A stretch of 39,508 bases of DNA from Chloroflexota bacterium (GTDB lineage Bacteria; Chloroflexota; Anaerolineae; Promineifilales; Promineifilaceae): positions 1 to 39,508 of the forward strand of contig JAHDGV010000003.1 in NCBI GenBank assembly GCA_020631655.1, read 5' to 3'. The stretch's first letter is position 1. Each line of letters opens with the position of its first letter. The position numbers were made by a program, and so were the translations under genes. Below the pieces are notes generated by a model. That model searched no databases. It had not been told where the DNA came from and was given only the letters and a program-made list of their open reading frames with translations. This document shows, in pieces, positions 8,768 to 17,200 of the stretch.

Positions 8768-9490
8768 TCAGGGCAAGGTGTTGATTGTTTGCCTGCCCAA
8801 AATTTGGTTTGTTTGTTCAATTGATTGTGCATATTTTGATAAGGCATATGCGGCCAAAAAATATAAAACCCCAACAGTCAGGTAAACCCCAACCCAATAG
8901 GGGGCATTGTTAACATCGTTGCCCAGCAAAATGCGAGCCGACATCATCAGTTCAGACATACCCACAACGATCACAACCGAAGTATCTTTAAACAAGCTGA
9001 TTGTTTGACCCGTTAACGCGGGGCGCATCGTGCGGAATACGGTTGGGATGTGGATGTGCCAAAGGCGTTGCCAGCGGCTGGTACCAAACATCCGGCCGAT
9101 TTCGTCGAGCTGTTGTGGTAAAGCGGTGAATCCGGCCCGTAAAATCTCTGCTTGATAAGCGGCCGAGTAAAGGGTTAACGAGATGATTGCTGCACCCCGA
9201 GGCTCTAGAACAAAGCCGAACCGGCCGCTACCGATGACCTGAAAAACGAGAACCAACAGCAGAATTAGTGGGATTCCGCGAAAAAGATCAACCAGTAAAC
9301 GAGATATCCAGCGAACGGGGGCAATAGATGCTAGTTGCCCCAAAGCCAATGGAACCGCTAGAAAAAAGCCCAAGCCCAACCCAACTATCGTTAGGATAAT
9401 GCTCATAACCAGTCCGCCCGGCCGTTGCCCCGGAAAGCCGATGATTAAGTGCGGCAAGTTCTCGATCAGAAATTGGAGCTGATCAAGCAT
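8768..9490 (-). CDS. Amino-acid ABC transporter permease (second of pair)
   Basis: This is a HisM/GlnP-type inner-membrane permease with about five helices and the EAA-type cytoplasmic loop (YQAEILRAGFTALPQQLDEIGRMFGTSRWQRLWHIHIP), which docks the ATPase. The ORF track begins 33 bases earlier, but the ATG at 9490 (MLDQLQF) has a perfect GGAGG five bases upstream and overlaps the preceding permease by 8 bases, the same overlap seen one gene earlier. I therefore take a 240-residue product. Together with the next permease it should form the heterodimeric membrane channel for the lipoprotein receptor encoded downstream. Confidence 0.9.
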   Translation of the reverse strand: MLDQLQFLIENLPHLIIGFPGQRPGGLVMSIILTIVGLGLGFFLAVPLALGQLASIAPVRWISRLLVDLFRGIPLILLLVLVFQVIGSGRFGFVLEPRGAAIISLTLYSAAYQAEILRAGFTALPQQLDEIGRMFGTSRWQRLWHIHIPTVFRTMRPALTGQTISLFKDTSVVIVVGMSELMMSARILLGNDVNNAPYWVGVYLTVGVLYFLAAYALSKYAQSIEQTNQILGRQTINTLP

Positions 9491-10214
9491 GATGCCCTCC
9501 CATCGGCAAACGGGTTTCGACATAGCGCAAAAGTGCGGCGATCAGGGCAGTTAGGATGAGGTACACCAACGTTGCCAAGAGCAAGAACTCTGTCGCACGA
9601 AATGTTTTGCTAATTGCAGTTTGAATCCCATGAAAAAAGACGGGGACGGCGACCAGCGAAAGCAATGCGCAGTTTTTAAAATTGTGGATTAAGCGGGTTG
9701 AGATAGCGGGGAAAGCGGCCGTTAAGCCACTTGGGAGCATCAATTGCCAAAAAACAACGCGCCGGTTGGCGCCTAAGGTTCGAGCGGATTCAAACTGCTC
9801 GGCCGGGACCGTGTTCACGCCCGATCGAAAAATCTCTGCCAAATACCCGCTGGTGTTTAGCATGAGCCCAAAAGTGCCTGCTAAAAAATAGTAAGGTAAC
9901 GCGAGCCCTGTGCCGTTTGAAAGCGCATCCCAAAAGGTGTTGTTAAAGAAAAGCTGTTGGCGAACCTGCTGTGGAAAAACATTCGGAACCGCGAACGCCC
10001 AAAATATGACGAGCACAAGGGCCGGAATATTACGGTGGATTTCAATGAAAATCCTTGCAATTCGCTGGACAAACCGGCCGCCAAGCATAGAAGCGGTTCC
10101 GGCCGCGATGCCCATGACCATGGCTCCAATCGTAGTTATGACCGTTACGAGTAGCGTTAAAATTAGGCCACTGCGCAAAAGCTCGATCATATCTGCGGTC
10201 AGCCAACTATCCAT
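9483..10214 (-). CDS. Amino-acid ABC transporter permease (first of pair)
   Basis: This is a HisQ/GlnP-type permease with about five to six membrane helices and the EAA loop LAEIFRSGVNTVPAEQFESARTLGANRRVVFWQLMLP. The long insertion after helix 2 (FPQQVRQQLFFNNTFWDALSNGTG) is typical of polar-amino-acid permeases of the GltJ/GltK sort. I prefer the ATG at 10214 (MDSWLTADM) to the track's start at 10232. It has GGAGG three bases upstream and overlaps the methyltransferase stop by 8 bases. Translation coupling with the neighbours on both sides is likely. Confidence 0.9.
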   Translation of the reverse strand: MDSWLTADMIELLRSGLILTLLVTVITTIGAMVMGIAAGTASMLGGRFVQRIARIFIEIHRNIPALVLVIFWAFAVPNVFPQQVRQQLFFNNTFWDALSNGTGLALPYYFLAGTFGLMLNTSGYLAEIFRSGVNTVPAEQFESARTLGANRRVVFWQLMLPSGLTAAFPAISTRLIHNFKNCALLSLVAVPVFFHGIQTAISKTFRATEFLLLATLVYLILTALIAALLRYVETRLPMGGHHA

Positions 10215-10944
10215 TTGCCTCCGCAACAGCAAGCATGTTCATGCTTGATTCGGTGAGTGGGGCGCTTGAATAGTTGCCAAACATGGCGACCAAACTAAAT
10301 CCGGCTGAGGTTAGTTCTGTTTCAAGCTCAGCTTGGTTGTACAGCTTATAGCTCAGCAAAAAATGACGTGTTGATTCAGGCGAGACAAGCTTGAAGGTTT
10401 CAACAATGCATTCTGTATCTGGATCAAATTTGCGAGTAATGTCGGTATAGTGTGTGTCTGTACCAAACCGATCCGACGACTTTAGGGTGTCGATCATGGT
10501 TTGTTTTTGCGGCAGTTCTAAAATCAATTTTCCACCCGGCTTTAAATTTTGCTGGATGGCGGTTAGCAAGCCGTTGTTCGGGCCGCTGGCTGATACTTGT
10601 CCAAACGTTGTCATCAGGCAGATGGCTGTGCCAAATTTGTGATCGGTTTGAAAATTTTCCCCAGACGATACGACAAAGGTGGCTCGATCTTGCTTGTTTT
10701 TAGGCAGCTCACGCTTGCGCTCATTTGCGGCCGCAATCATCGCTTCGGCCGGATCGATGCCGACCACATCGTGGCCCCGCTTGGCTAGCTCAAGCGAATG
10801 GCGTCCAAAGCCACATCCTACGTCTAAAAATGGGCCATCTTTGGCGTGTGACAGCACAAAATCTACCTCGGCCGAGGTCCGTTCTGGGGTTAGCAGGGGG
10901 TGGTTTAAAAATGGGGACTGGTCAGTAAAAAAGTTAGGCGTCAA
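10207..10944 (-). CDS. Class I SAM-dependent methyltransferase
   Basis: The Rossmann motif I reads FLDVGCGFGRHSLELA (39-54), followed by the acidic end of strand 2 (VVGIDPAEAM) and motif IV-like CLMTTFGQ. The length of 245 residues is normal for a small-molecule methyltransferase. The substrate is not predictable. The start is TTG in this frame, because an in-frame stop lies two codons upstream, and there is no good ribosome site, so the true start is uncertain by a few codons. It heads the permease-permease-receptor operon with 8-base overlap to the first permease, so its role may be tied to the imported compound. This is an inference from context. Confidence 0.8.
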   Translation of the reverse strand: MTPNFFTDQSPFLNHPLLTPERTSAEVDFVLSHAKDGPFLDVGCGFGRHSLELAKRGHDVVGIDPAEAMIAAANERKRELPKNKQDRATFVVSSGENFQTDHKFGTAICLMTTFGQVSASGPNNGLLTAIQQNLKPGGKLILELPQKQTMIDTLKSSDRFGTDTHYTDITRKFDPDTECIVETFKLVSPESTRHFLLSYKLYNQAELETELTSAGFSLVAMFGNYSSAPLTESSMNMLAVAEANG

Positions 10945-10957
10945 CGGTTAACTCATT

Positions 10958-11043
10958 ATTAGGATTTTCGTCTCACATATTCTCGTTTTCTGCGAGATCA
11001 CCCTTCGACAAGCTCAGGGCTCTTTTCAGACGAAACTCCTAAT
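10958..11043. repeat. 86-base palindromic element containing CCCTTCGACAAGCTCAGGG
   Basis: The ends ATTAGGATTTTCGTCT (10958-10973) and AGACGAAACTCCTAAT (11028-11043) are inverted copies with one mismatch. Inside are a TCTCG/CGAGA hairpin and the 19-mer CCCTTCGACAAGCTCAGGG (11001-11019), a motif I recognise from many environmental bacterial genomes as a repetitive extragenic element. It looks like a REP or MITE copy between the methyltransferase and radical SAM genes. Confidence 0.65.
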
Positions 11044-11120
11044 CATTCTTCATCTTCATCAACAACGGGTGGTGCGTGCAAATCCCCACTCACGGTGGGG
11101 CGGAAAGCATTCCGCTTTTG

Positions 11121-12020
11121 TCACAAATCATCCCGAACATCAAGCATCGGGATATCTGATCGTTTTAGTTTGTTGAGTCCTTCAAACGGGATCACCGCAT
11201 CAAGCTGTTCGGCCGCTTGGGCCCAATCCTCTAGCCATTCCCGCTCGATGCCATCCACATCATCTACCACGCGCAATCGATCAATTTTGAAGGTTTCACG
11301 CAACATCTTCATTTCTTCCGCCACGCTTTCGGGTGATCGTTGTCGATAGCCGTTGCCATGAACCGCATCGGCGCACCAATCGCAACCGTAAGGGCAACCG
11401 CGCGTGGTTGAGATGGTCATCGAGGTGTAACCGCGCTCTTCTTTCCACGTGTTTAAATATCGATCCATATCGATCAAATCGCGGGCCGGAACCGGCAACG
11501 TGTCTAAGTTTTCGATAGGAGGACGCGGATCGTTGATCATCGGGCCACCAAATGAATCCCGATAAGCAATGCCTAACTCATGCTTTAAGTAGATCGGATT
11601 GAAATTTCCTTCGGCCACCAAGTTGAGCAACGCAACCATTGTTTGCTCCCCTTCGTGATGTCCTACCACATCTACCTGAGGATGAGCCAAATACCAGATC
11701 GGGTCACGGGTCGCATCTGGGCCACCCATCACCACAATTTTGTTGGCTTCCCAAGCAATATCTGCCAGCGCTAGAGCCATGTCGCGGGTGGGCAACACGG
11801 CCGAGATTCCCACAACGTCTGGATTTTCTCGTTCTAAGCATTGGGCAAAGGCACTTTCATCTTCTTCAAAAGTCCCGTCAAAAACAGCCACCTCATGCCC
11901 ATTTTCGCGCACATAGCTGGCCAAATAGAGCAAGCCGAGCGGAAAATAGGGAGACCCGGCCGCTTTTTCGTCTGGACTCTTACTTAAAAACAGTGGATGA
12001 ACCAATAAAAGTTTTGTCAT
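11121..12020 (-). CDS. B12-binding radical SAM protein, short C-terminus
   Basis: Residues 1-140 form a cobalamin-binding-like domain (PYFPLGLLYLASYVRENGHEV, then VVMGGPDAT). The radical SAM core follows with the iron-sulfur motif CPYGCDWC (209-216). This BchE-like family uses a [4Fe-4S] cluster and SAM, usually with B12, for methylation, cyclisation or cleavage of lipids and pigments. Only about 80 residues follow the cluster motif, while a normal radical SAM barrel needs about 200, so the protein is truncated or unusually small. The frame continues for 25 codons past the TGA to a second TGA at 11043. The start overlaps the glycosyltransferase stop as ATGA, so the two are translationally coupled. 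The substrate is unknown. Confidence 0.8.
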   Translation of the reverse strand: MTKLLLVHPLFLSKSPDEKAAGSPYFPLGLLYLASYVRENGHEVAVFDGTFEEDESAFAQCLERENPDVVGISAVLPTRDMALALADIAWEANKIVVMGGPDATRDPIWYLAHPQVDVVGHHEGEQTMVALLNLVAEGNFNPIYLKHELGIAYRDSFGGPMINDPRPPIENLDTLPVPARDLIDMDRYLNTWKEERGYTSMTISTTRGCPYGCDWCADAVHGNGYRQRSPESVAEEMKMLRETFKIDRLRVVDDVDGIEREWLEDWAQAAEQLDAVIPFEGLNKLKRSDIPMLDVRDDL

Positions 12021-13465
12021 AGTCTATTTTCAGAGGGGGTGGTGCGTCTGATTAAAGAAGTGCCGAGGGTCAGACCGGCAATCAACAAGAGGGTAAGCGT
12101 TGGGATCCATTCTGTGTTTCTAACCCAAGCTAATTCACGAAAATCAGCAGGGTTCAGATAGGTTAGATAAGAGAATATTAGCCCACCGCTTAAATATATC
12201 CACGGGACCGTAATCAACCAGTAATTTTTATCTTCGTCTATGGCAGGGGCTAAAAACGGAAGGAAGATGAGCAGGATTAAGGCGTACCAAGGATGGACCG
12301 TATGGGTCAAAATCAGGTAAGCCATCAAAGGGATTGCCATGAGACGCAGCGAGGTTTTGGGTGATCTGTTTCGATAAGCTAAGCCCCATACGATGAGGAG
12401 CACCACCATCATGATGATGGCAACGGCCAGTTTGACCTGTGTGTCGGCCGGACTTGGAGTGTATCCGTCCCCGTCATTTAGTCGCCGCGTCACCCAAAAG
12501 AAGAGCCCGCTGTTAAACTTCCAGCGATCGTTGTAAATGCGTAACGCACCAAATAGCCCTGTCCCATCGAGTGGGCCAACCAATCCCCAACCGGCCCGTA
12601 AACCGGCCGGAACGAGCAACCCTATGGTTAGGATGCCATAGGTAAATCGCTGACGCCATGACCAACGCCAATAAATAACCGGCAAAATGAGGACGGGCAA
12701 AATTTTAGTAAGCGTAGCAAGAGCTAGCAAAATAGGGGACACAAAACTGCGCCATGCTTTGTCGTTATCTTCGCCAAAAATGGTTGATTGAAAGAGCGTG
12801 ACCCATACCCCTGCCATCATCAAAAGGATCATCCATGCATCGATGTGGGCTGAATGAGCCACCTCTACAATAATCAACGGATTCCACAGCCATAGCAGGA
12901 TACGTTGGGAAGGAAATGCCGCGGCCGCTAATAGTTTTGTTACGATGAAAGCGGCCCCTAGCTCGAATACAACCATGCTGATTTGCATGCTGAGAGGGCT
13001 GATACCAACCAATCGATTAAGGCCTGCGAACAGCCACTGTGCGGCCGGCATGTATGGGCTTGCCATCCACGTATTGTTGGCCAGCTCACGGACCGGAACG
13101 GCTAGATAATCGAGCTCGGCCGATTCAATCGGTAAGGCATATGGAGAAACGCCATTGGTCGCCACGTGGCCGTCCCATAAATACCGATAGACATCATCCG
13201 ATAGCGTTGGTGTGGTAAATAGCAGGATAACTCGGGCAAGTATGGCTGTTCCCCAAATAAGTCTGGTAGAGAGCTGGCCCGGCCGAGTTTCTGCCCAAAC
13301 CAAAGCGAGCAGAAAAGCTAAAAATGCGACAGCATAAAACCCGATTGTGGTTGGGGTATGCTCGGCCCGTAGTGTGCCGTTGGCTTGGTCAAGCACAAAC
13401 ATCCCCCCAAATGGGAGGATGAATGTTACTGCCAAGAGAAATGCTGGAATCTGTTTGGTTGACAA
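12017..13465 (-). CDS. GT-C-type integral membrane glycosyltransferase (polyprenyl-phosphate-sugar dependent)
   Basis: This is a 482-residue protein with about 10-12 hydrophobic helices. The first outer loop carries an aspartate pair, PTLSDDVYRYLWDGHVA (about 102-118), the catalytic signature of the GT-C fold (PIG-M and mannosyltransferase-like families), and later loops contain NPLIIVEVAHSAHIDAW. Such enzymes transfer mannose or related sugars from a polyprenyl-phosphate carrier on the outer face of the membrane. The start codon is TTG, with no ATG upstream in frame. It is followed directly by the radical SAM gene (4-base overlap). The donor and acceptor cannot be named. Confidence 0.8.
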   Translation of the reverse strand: MSTKQIPAFLLAVTFILPFGGMFVLDQANGTLRAEHTPTTIGFYAVAFLAFLLALVWAETRPGQLSTRLIWGTAILARVILLFTTPTLSDDVYRYLWDGHVATNGVSPYALPIESAELDYLAVPVRELANNTWMASPYMPAAQWLFAGLNRLVGISPLSMQISMVVFELGAAFIVTKLLAAAAFPSQRILLWLWNPLIIVEVAHSAHIDAWMILLMMAGVWVTLFQSTIFGEDNDKAWRSFVSPILLALATLTKILPVLILPVIYWRWSWRQRFTYGILTIGLLVPAGLRAGWGLVGPLDGTGLFGALRIYNDRWKFNSGLFFWVTRRLNDGDGYTPSPADTQVKLAVAIIMMVVLLIVWGLAYRNRSPKTSLRLMAIPLMAYLILTHTVHPWYALILLIFLPFLAPAIDEDKNYWLITVPWIYLSGGLIFSYLTYLNPADFRELAWVRNTEWIPTLTLLLIAGLTLGTSLIRRTTPSENRL

Positions 13466-13481
13466 AGCGATAGGTTGGTGT

Positions 13482-13552
13482 CGCTTCGCTTACGCACAGA
13501 ACTTCGTTCTGCACAGTTGGTCAGTAAAGCTGATTGACTGACAAGCGAAGCG
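13482..13552. repeat. REP-like palindromic intergenic repeat (GCGAAGCG/GCTGATT family)
   Basis: CGCTTCGCTT (13482-13491) and AAGCGAAGCG (13543-13552) are perfect inverted copies, and a CAGAAC/GTTCTG hairpin lies between them. The words AGCTGATT, GCGAAGCG and TGCTGATAAA recur in the gap at 37985-38108, so both gaps carry copies of one repeat family. It occupies most of the gap before the glycosyltransferase gene. Confidence 0.55.
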
Positions 13553-13574
13553 TGCTGATAAACTGACAGGCTAA

Positions 13575-14066
13575 TTACCAGAGCCACCTGTTTTTAGGTT
13601 CACCCATCGTATTGAGTAAGATTTGATCAAGGCCAAACGCCCGGCCAGATTTTGTGAGTGCAACAACCAGTGCACCGGCTGTTAGCAAAACGTACGTCCA
13701 AATCCACTCGCTACCACCTTGGTAGGCAAAGAACAGATTGAGAAAGAAGAAGGTTGCTCCCCAACCGGCTAAGGTTGTGAGCCCACCAAAGGTCAAGCCC
13801 AAGCCCAGCAAGAGCTCAGCTACGAGCTGGAAACCTGCAAACAGACCCGGAGCCTGCAAAATCGTGCTGTTGATGACGGCGCGATAGGCATCGCTCCCAC
13901 CACCAACTTCACCGAAAATCCAGCCGAACAAGCCGGTAATCCCGTCGGCCGTGTACAGCCCTTTGGTAAAGTTGTCGTACCATGTCACCAAAAGAATAAT
14001 TCCTAAAGTGACCCGCAAAATTGCGATGATACTGCGTAAATATTTTGCTTCGTTTTCTGCATTCAT
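13575..14066 (-). CDS. DoxX-family membrane protein
   Basis: This is a 163-residue protein with four hydrophobic helices. The first, RSIIAILRVTLGIILLVTW, and the third, FQLVAELLLGLGLTFGGLTTLAG, carry the E-x-x-x-G-x-x-L pattern of DoxX proteins. The family's biochemical role is mostly undefined (quinone-linked sulfur oxidation in archaeal members, redox-stress complexes in mycobacteria). A good ribosome site (GGAAGGA, about 6 bases before the ATG) supports the start. It precedes the glycosyltransferase gene in the same direction, but a REP-like element lies between, so cotranscription is unsure. Confidence 0.8.
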   Translation of the reverse strand: MNAENEAKYLRSIIAILRVTLGIILLVTWYDNFTKGLYTADGITGLFGWIFGEVGGGSDAYRAVINSTILQAPGLFAGFQLVAELLLGLGLTFGGLTTLAGWGATFFFLNLFFAYQGGSEWIWTYVLLTAGALVVALTKSGRAFGLDQILLNTMGEPKNRWLW

Positions 14067-14202
14067 AAGATTTCCTTCCTTTGAAAATTACAATCACTAT
14101 TATTGGTCTAACCGAATTATGGCTTTTGTTTCGGTTACACACAATTAGAGCCTTGAAGTAGGGGAAACCTTACCGGTGAAATACTTTTGTAATATCAGAA
14201 CA

Positions 14203-14232
14203 AAAAAAGGCCACACCGGAGTGTGACCTTTT
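14203..14232 (-). terminator. Intrinsic terminator after secA
   Basis: On the minus strand AAAAGGTCACAC and GTGTGGCCTTTT form a 12-bp stem with one mismatch and a 4-base loop, followed by a T run. It lies 31 bases after the secA stop. The A run on the other side makes it look bidirectional. Confidence 0.8.
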
Positions 14233-14263
14233 CATAAATCTAAAATCTGGATTCAAAAATAAT

Positions 14264-17200
14264 CTAGCGTTTCCGCTTCTTTTTCTTTTTACGGGTCGCT
14301 TTTTCTGCCGCTGAAAGAGGTTTTTGCTCGGGAGCAGCTGCCTGATTACCGTTAGTTGGAGCCTGTTGAGTAGCAATTGCGCCGTTGGAAGAATCCGCTT
14401 TCATGTGGCAGTTTTTATACTTTTTGCCACTTCCACACGGACAGGGATCATTCCGGCCGACGCGCAAGGCATCTTTGCGAACTTGGGTTTTCTTCCCTTT
14501 GCCCTGAACAACCTGTAGCCCAGCCTTTGTGAGCGAGTCTTGCCGTTCTTGCTCCGCTTTTTCGCGCCGCATGTACTCTTCATGCCGCTGAATTTGGATA
14601 AAGAACTTGCTGGCAATTTCTCGCTGGATGTTGGTCAACATGTCGTCAAACATCTCGTAAGAGCGCATTTTGTATGCGATCTTAGGGTCTTTCTGACGGC
14701 CGGCCGACTCTAGGCCGATTTCGCGGCGCAGGTCATCTGCGGCCGATAAGTAGTCGCGCCATTCCCGGTCAATGGCTGAGAGCATCATCGTCCGTTGGAA
14801 CTTGGTGAAGGATTCTTCGCCGATCCGTTTTTTCCAGTTTTTACGTTCTTTATCAACGTATAACCCGAGCGCCTCAACCAATTCATCCCCTGAAAGGGCA
14901 GATAAACAGCTGATCAACAGATTTTGGAGCCCTTCACGAACAGCGACACGGAACTTCGTTTGCTGTCCTTTTAAGACATCAACGGCCAAACGCTGAGATG
15001 GGAAAGCATTAAATGCACCACCAATCTCTTCCTCTGCTTTGGCCCATAAAGCGGTTTTGTCGTCTTCGGCCGCAAAGTCAGCCAAGAAGTTGTCGAACAC
15101 CGCCCGCACGTTGGTCATGAAACGGGCCTGTGTATTTTGTTTCGCCTGAATATGGTTCGATTTGGTGTTTGCCATAATCGCGTCCATGCGTGGAATCGCG
15201 GGCAAAAGCGGAATAAACCGACTCATCTCTTGAAGCATTTGATACAGATTGCGCCCTTCGTCCAAGTTTTCTTGGGCAAGCGCCATCATTTCGCCACGAA
15301 CTTCGTCTGGTGTCCAATCGGCCATTTCTGCCATATCCAGCTTGCGGATGGGCAGATAGGTTTGTAACCGGCCGAAGACCCCTTTTAGGTTGACCGAGTC
15401 AGTTGCTTCGGCTGAGAAATCGTCCACGGCGCGATCAACTTCACCGCCGATGAAGCCCAGATAATTATCGAGATAATTGGTGACAAGCTCATCGATGATT
15501 AGCTCAAACGCTTCATCAAGCCGCTCATCCATGTCATCATTCCCAGTTAAGATCGAGCGACGGCCGTCGTAAATTGTTTCACGCTGTTTCGACATGACAT
15601 CGTCATACTCAAGAACGTTTTTACGGATGTCAAAGTTGTACCCTTCGATCCGCTCCTGCGAACTGGCGATGATGCGATCTAACAAACGACTTTCAATCGG
15701 AATGTCGCTGTCGGTGTAACTGCTCATGAATGACTTGAGTCGTTCACCACCAAAGCGGCGCATGAGCTCATCTTCTAGCGACAAGAAAAAGCGGCTGGAG
15801 CCGGGGTCACCCTGACGGGCCGCACGACCGCGAAGCTGGTTGTCAATCCGGCGGGATTCATGCCGTTCAGAGCCAACAACGTGCAGACCGCCCAGTTCCC
15901 ATACCTCGTCACGCGATGATTCCGCGTCACTCATAATTTTTTGGATGTCTGTTATGAGGCTAGCTGGCAGGGCTGGAACATCGCCAACAATTTGCTCTGC
16001 TTCGGCCGTTTCACCTTCCAGCACAGCACGAACGACGGCCGCACGGGCGTTATAGTGATAATCGAAGACCTGATCGGATAAAAATTCTGCCATTTTCCGA
16101 TCATCTTTTAACGCCACTTGGAAGCGAGTGTGTAATTCAGTCTCACGTACCGCCTCGTCCACGATGATCGTGTCTAAATCTCGCTCTTTTAAATATTCAC
16201 GAGCATCATCCCGTCGGCCGATTTGGATCTGAGACAAGATGTGACGGGCGGTTTCAAAATCGAGATCATGTTCTTCTTGGAACATCTTGGCAAGATAGCC
16301 AACCATTTGAACTTCCTCGATTTGTTTGGCCGATGCATCGAATTCTGCCTTTTTCGCGGCCAGCGTATCAACCAGCTCTGCATCCAATTTGCCAGATTTT
16401 GTTGCCAGCTCTTTGGCTTTATCAACCCCTTCGGTCACATATTTCAGGGCCAAAGCGATGAGTTGCTCACGGGTGAACAGGCTATCTTCAACCATAGCGG
16501 CCGCCAATCCTTCAGGATTACCGCCCAGCATGATGTCTGTACCACGACCGGCCATGTTGGTCGAAATCGTAACAGCCCCTTTCTTGCCCGCTTGGGCAAC
16601 CGTCAGCGCTTCGGATTGATGCATTTTTGCATTCAAGACGTTGTGGTTAACATTCTCGCTATTGAGCATCTGATGGATTTTTTCAGAGTGCTCAACCGAA
16701 GTGGTACCGACCAGAACGGGTCGGCCGGTTTGCGCCACACGTTTAACCTCTTGAACAATCGCTTGGTCTTTATAATCTTCTGTAGCAAAAACTTGGTCAG
16801 GGAAGTCGATGCGCTTAAAGAAAGCGGGTTTGCTTTCACCCTTGTTGTAGTAGCTAAAGGCCTCGGTCCCCTCGATTGTCTCTTTTTTGGTTTCCATCCC
16901 TAGATCAGAATATTCAACCAAATAGGTTACGTTGGTGGGGAGCGGCGTTACATCTACGCTGTAGATTTCTTGGAATTCCTCAGCATCGGTCATGGCTGTA
17001 CCGGTCATCCCAGCGATTTTGTTGTACAGCCTGAAATAATTTTGGATGGTGATGGTTGCAACCGTCACGCTTTCCCGCTTAACGGTTACCCCTTCCTTCG
17101 CCTCGATGGCCTCATGCAGACCATCTGAGTAGCGACGGCCGGGCATTAAACGGCCGGTAAAGTCATCGATGATCACCACTTCATTTTGCTGAACCGTATA

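Noticed and set aside
11084-11123. Selenocysteine insertion at the TGA in the radical SAM gene
   Set aside because: A hairpin follows the TGA, but the apical loop starts only 11 bases away and there is no cysteine-homologue reason for Sec here. A nonsense change or natural stop is simpler.
16223-16903. 226-residue plus-strand ORF within secA
   Set aside because: It is antisense to a well-conserved gene and its translation shows no motif. It is a shadow ORF.
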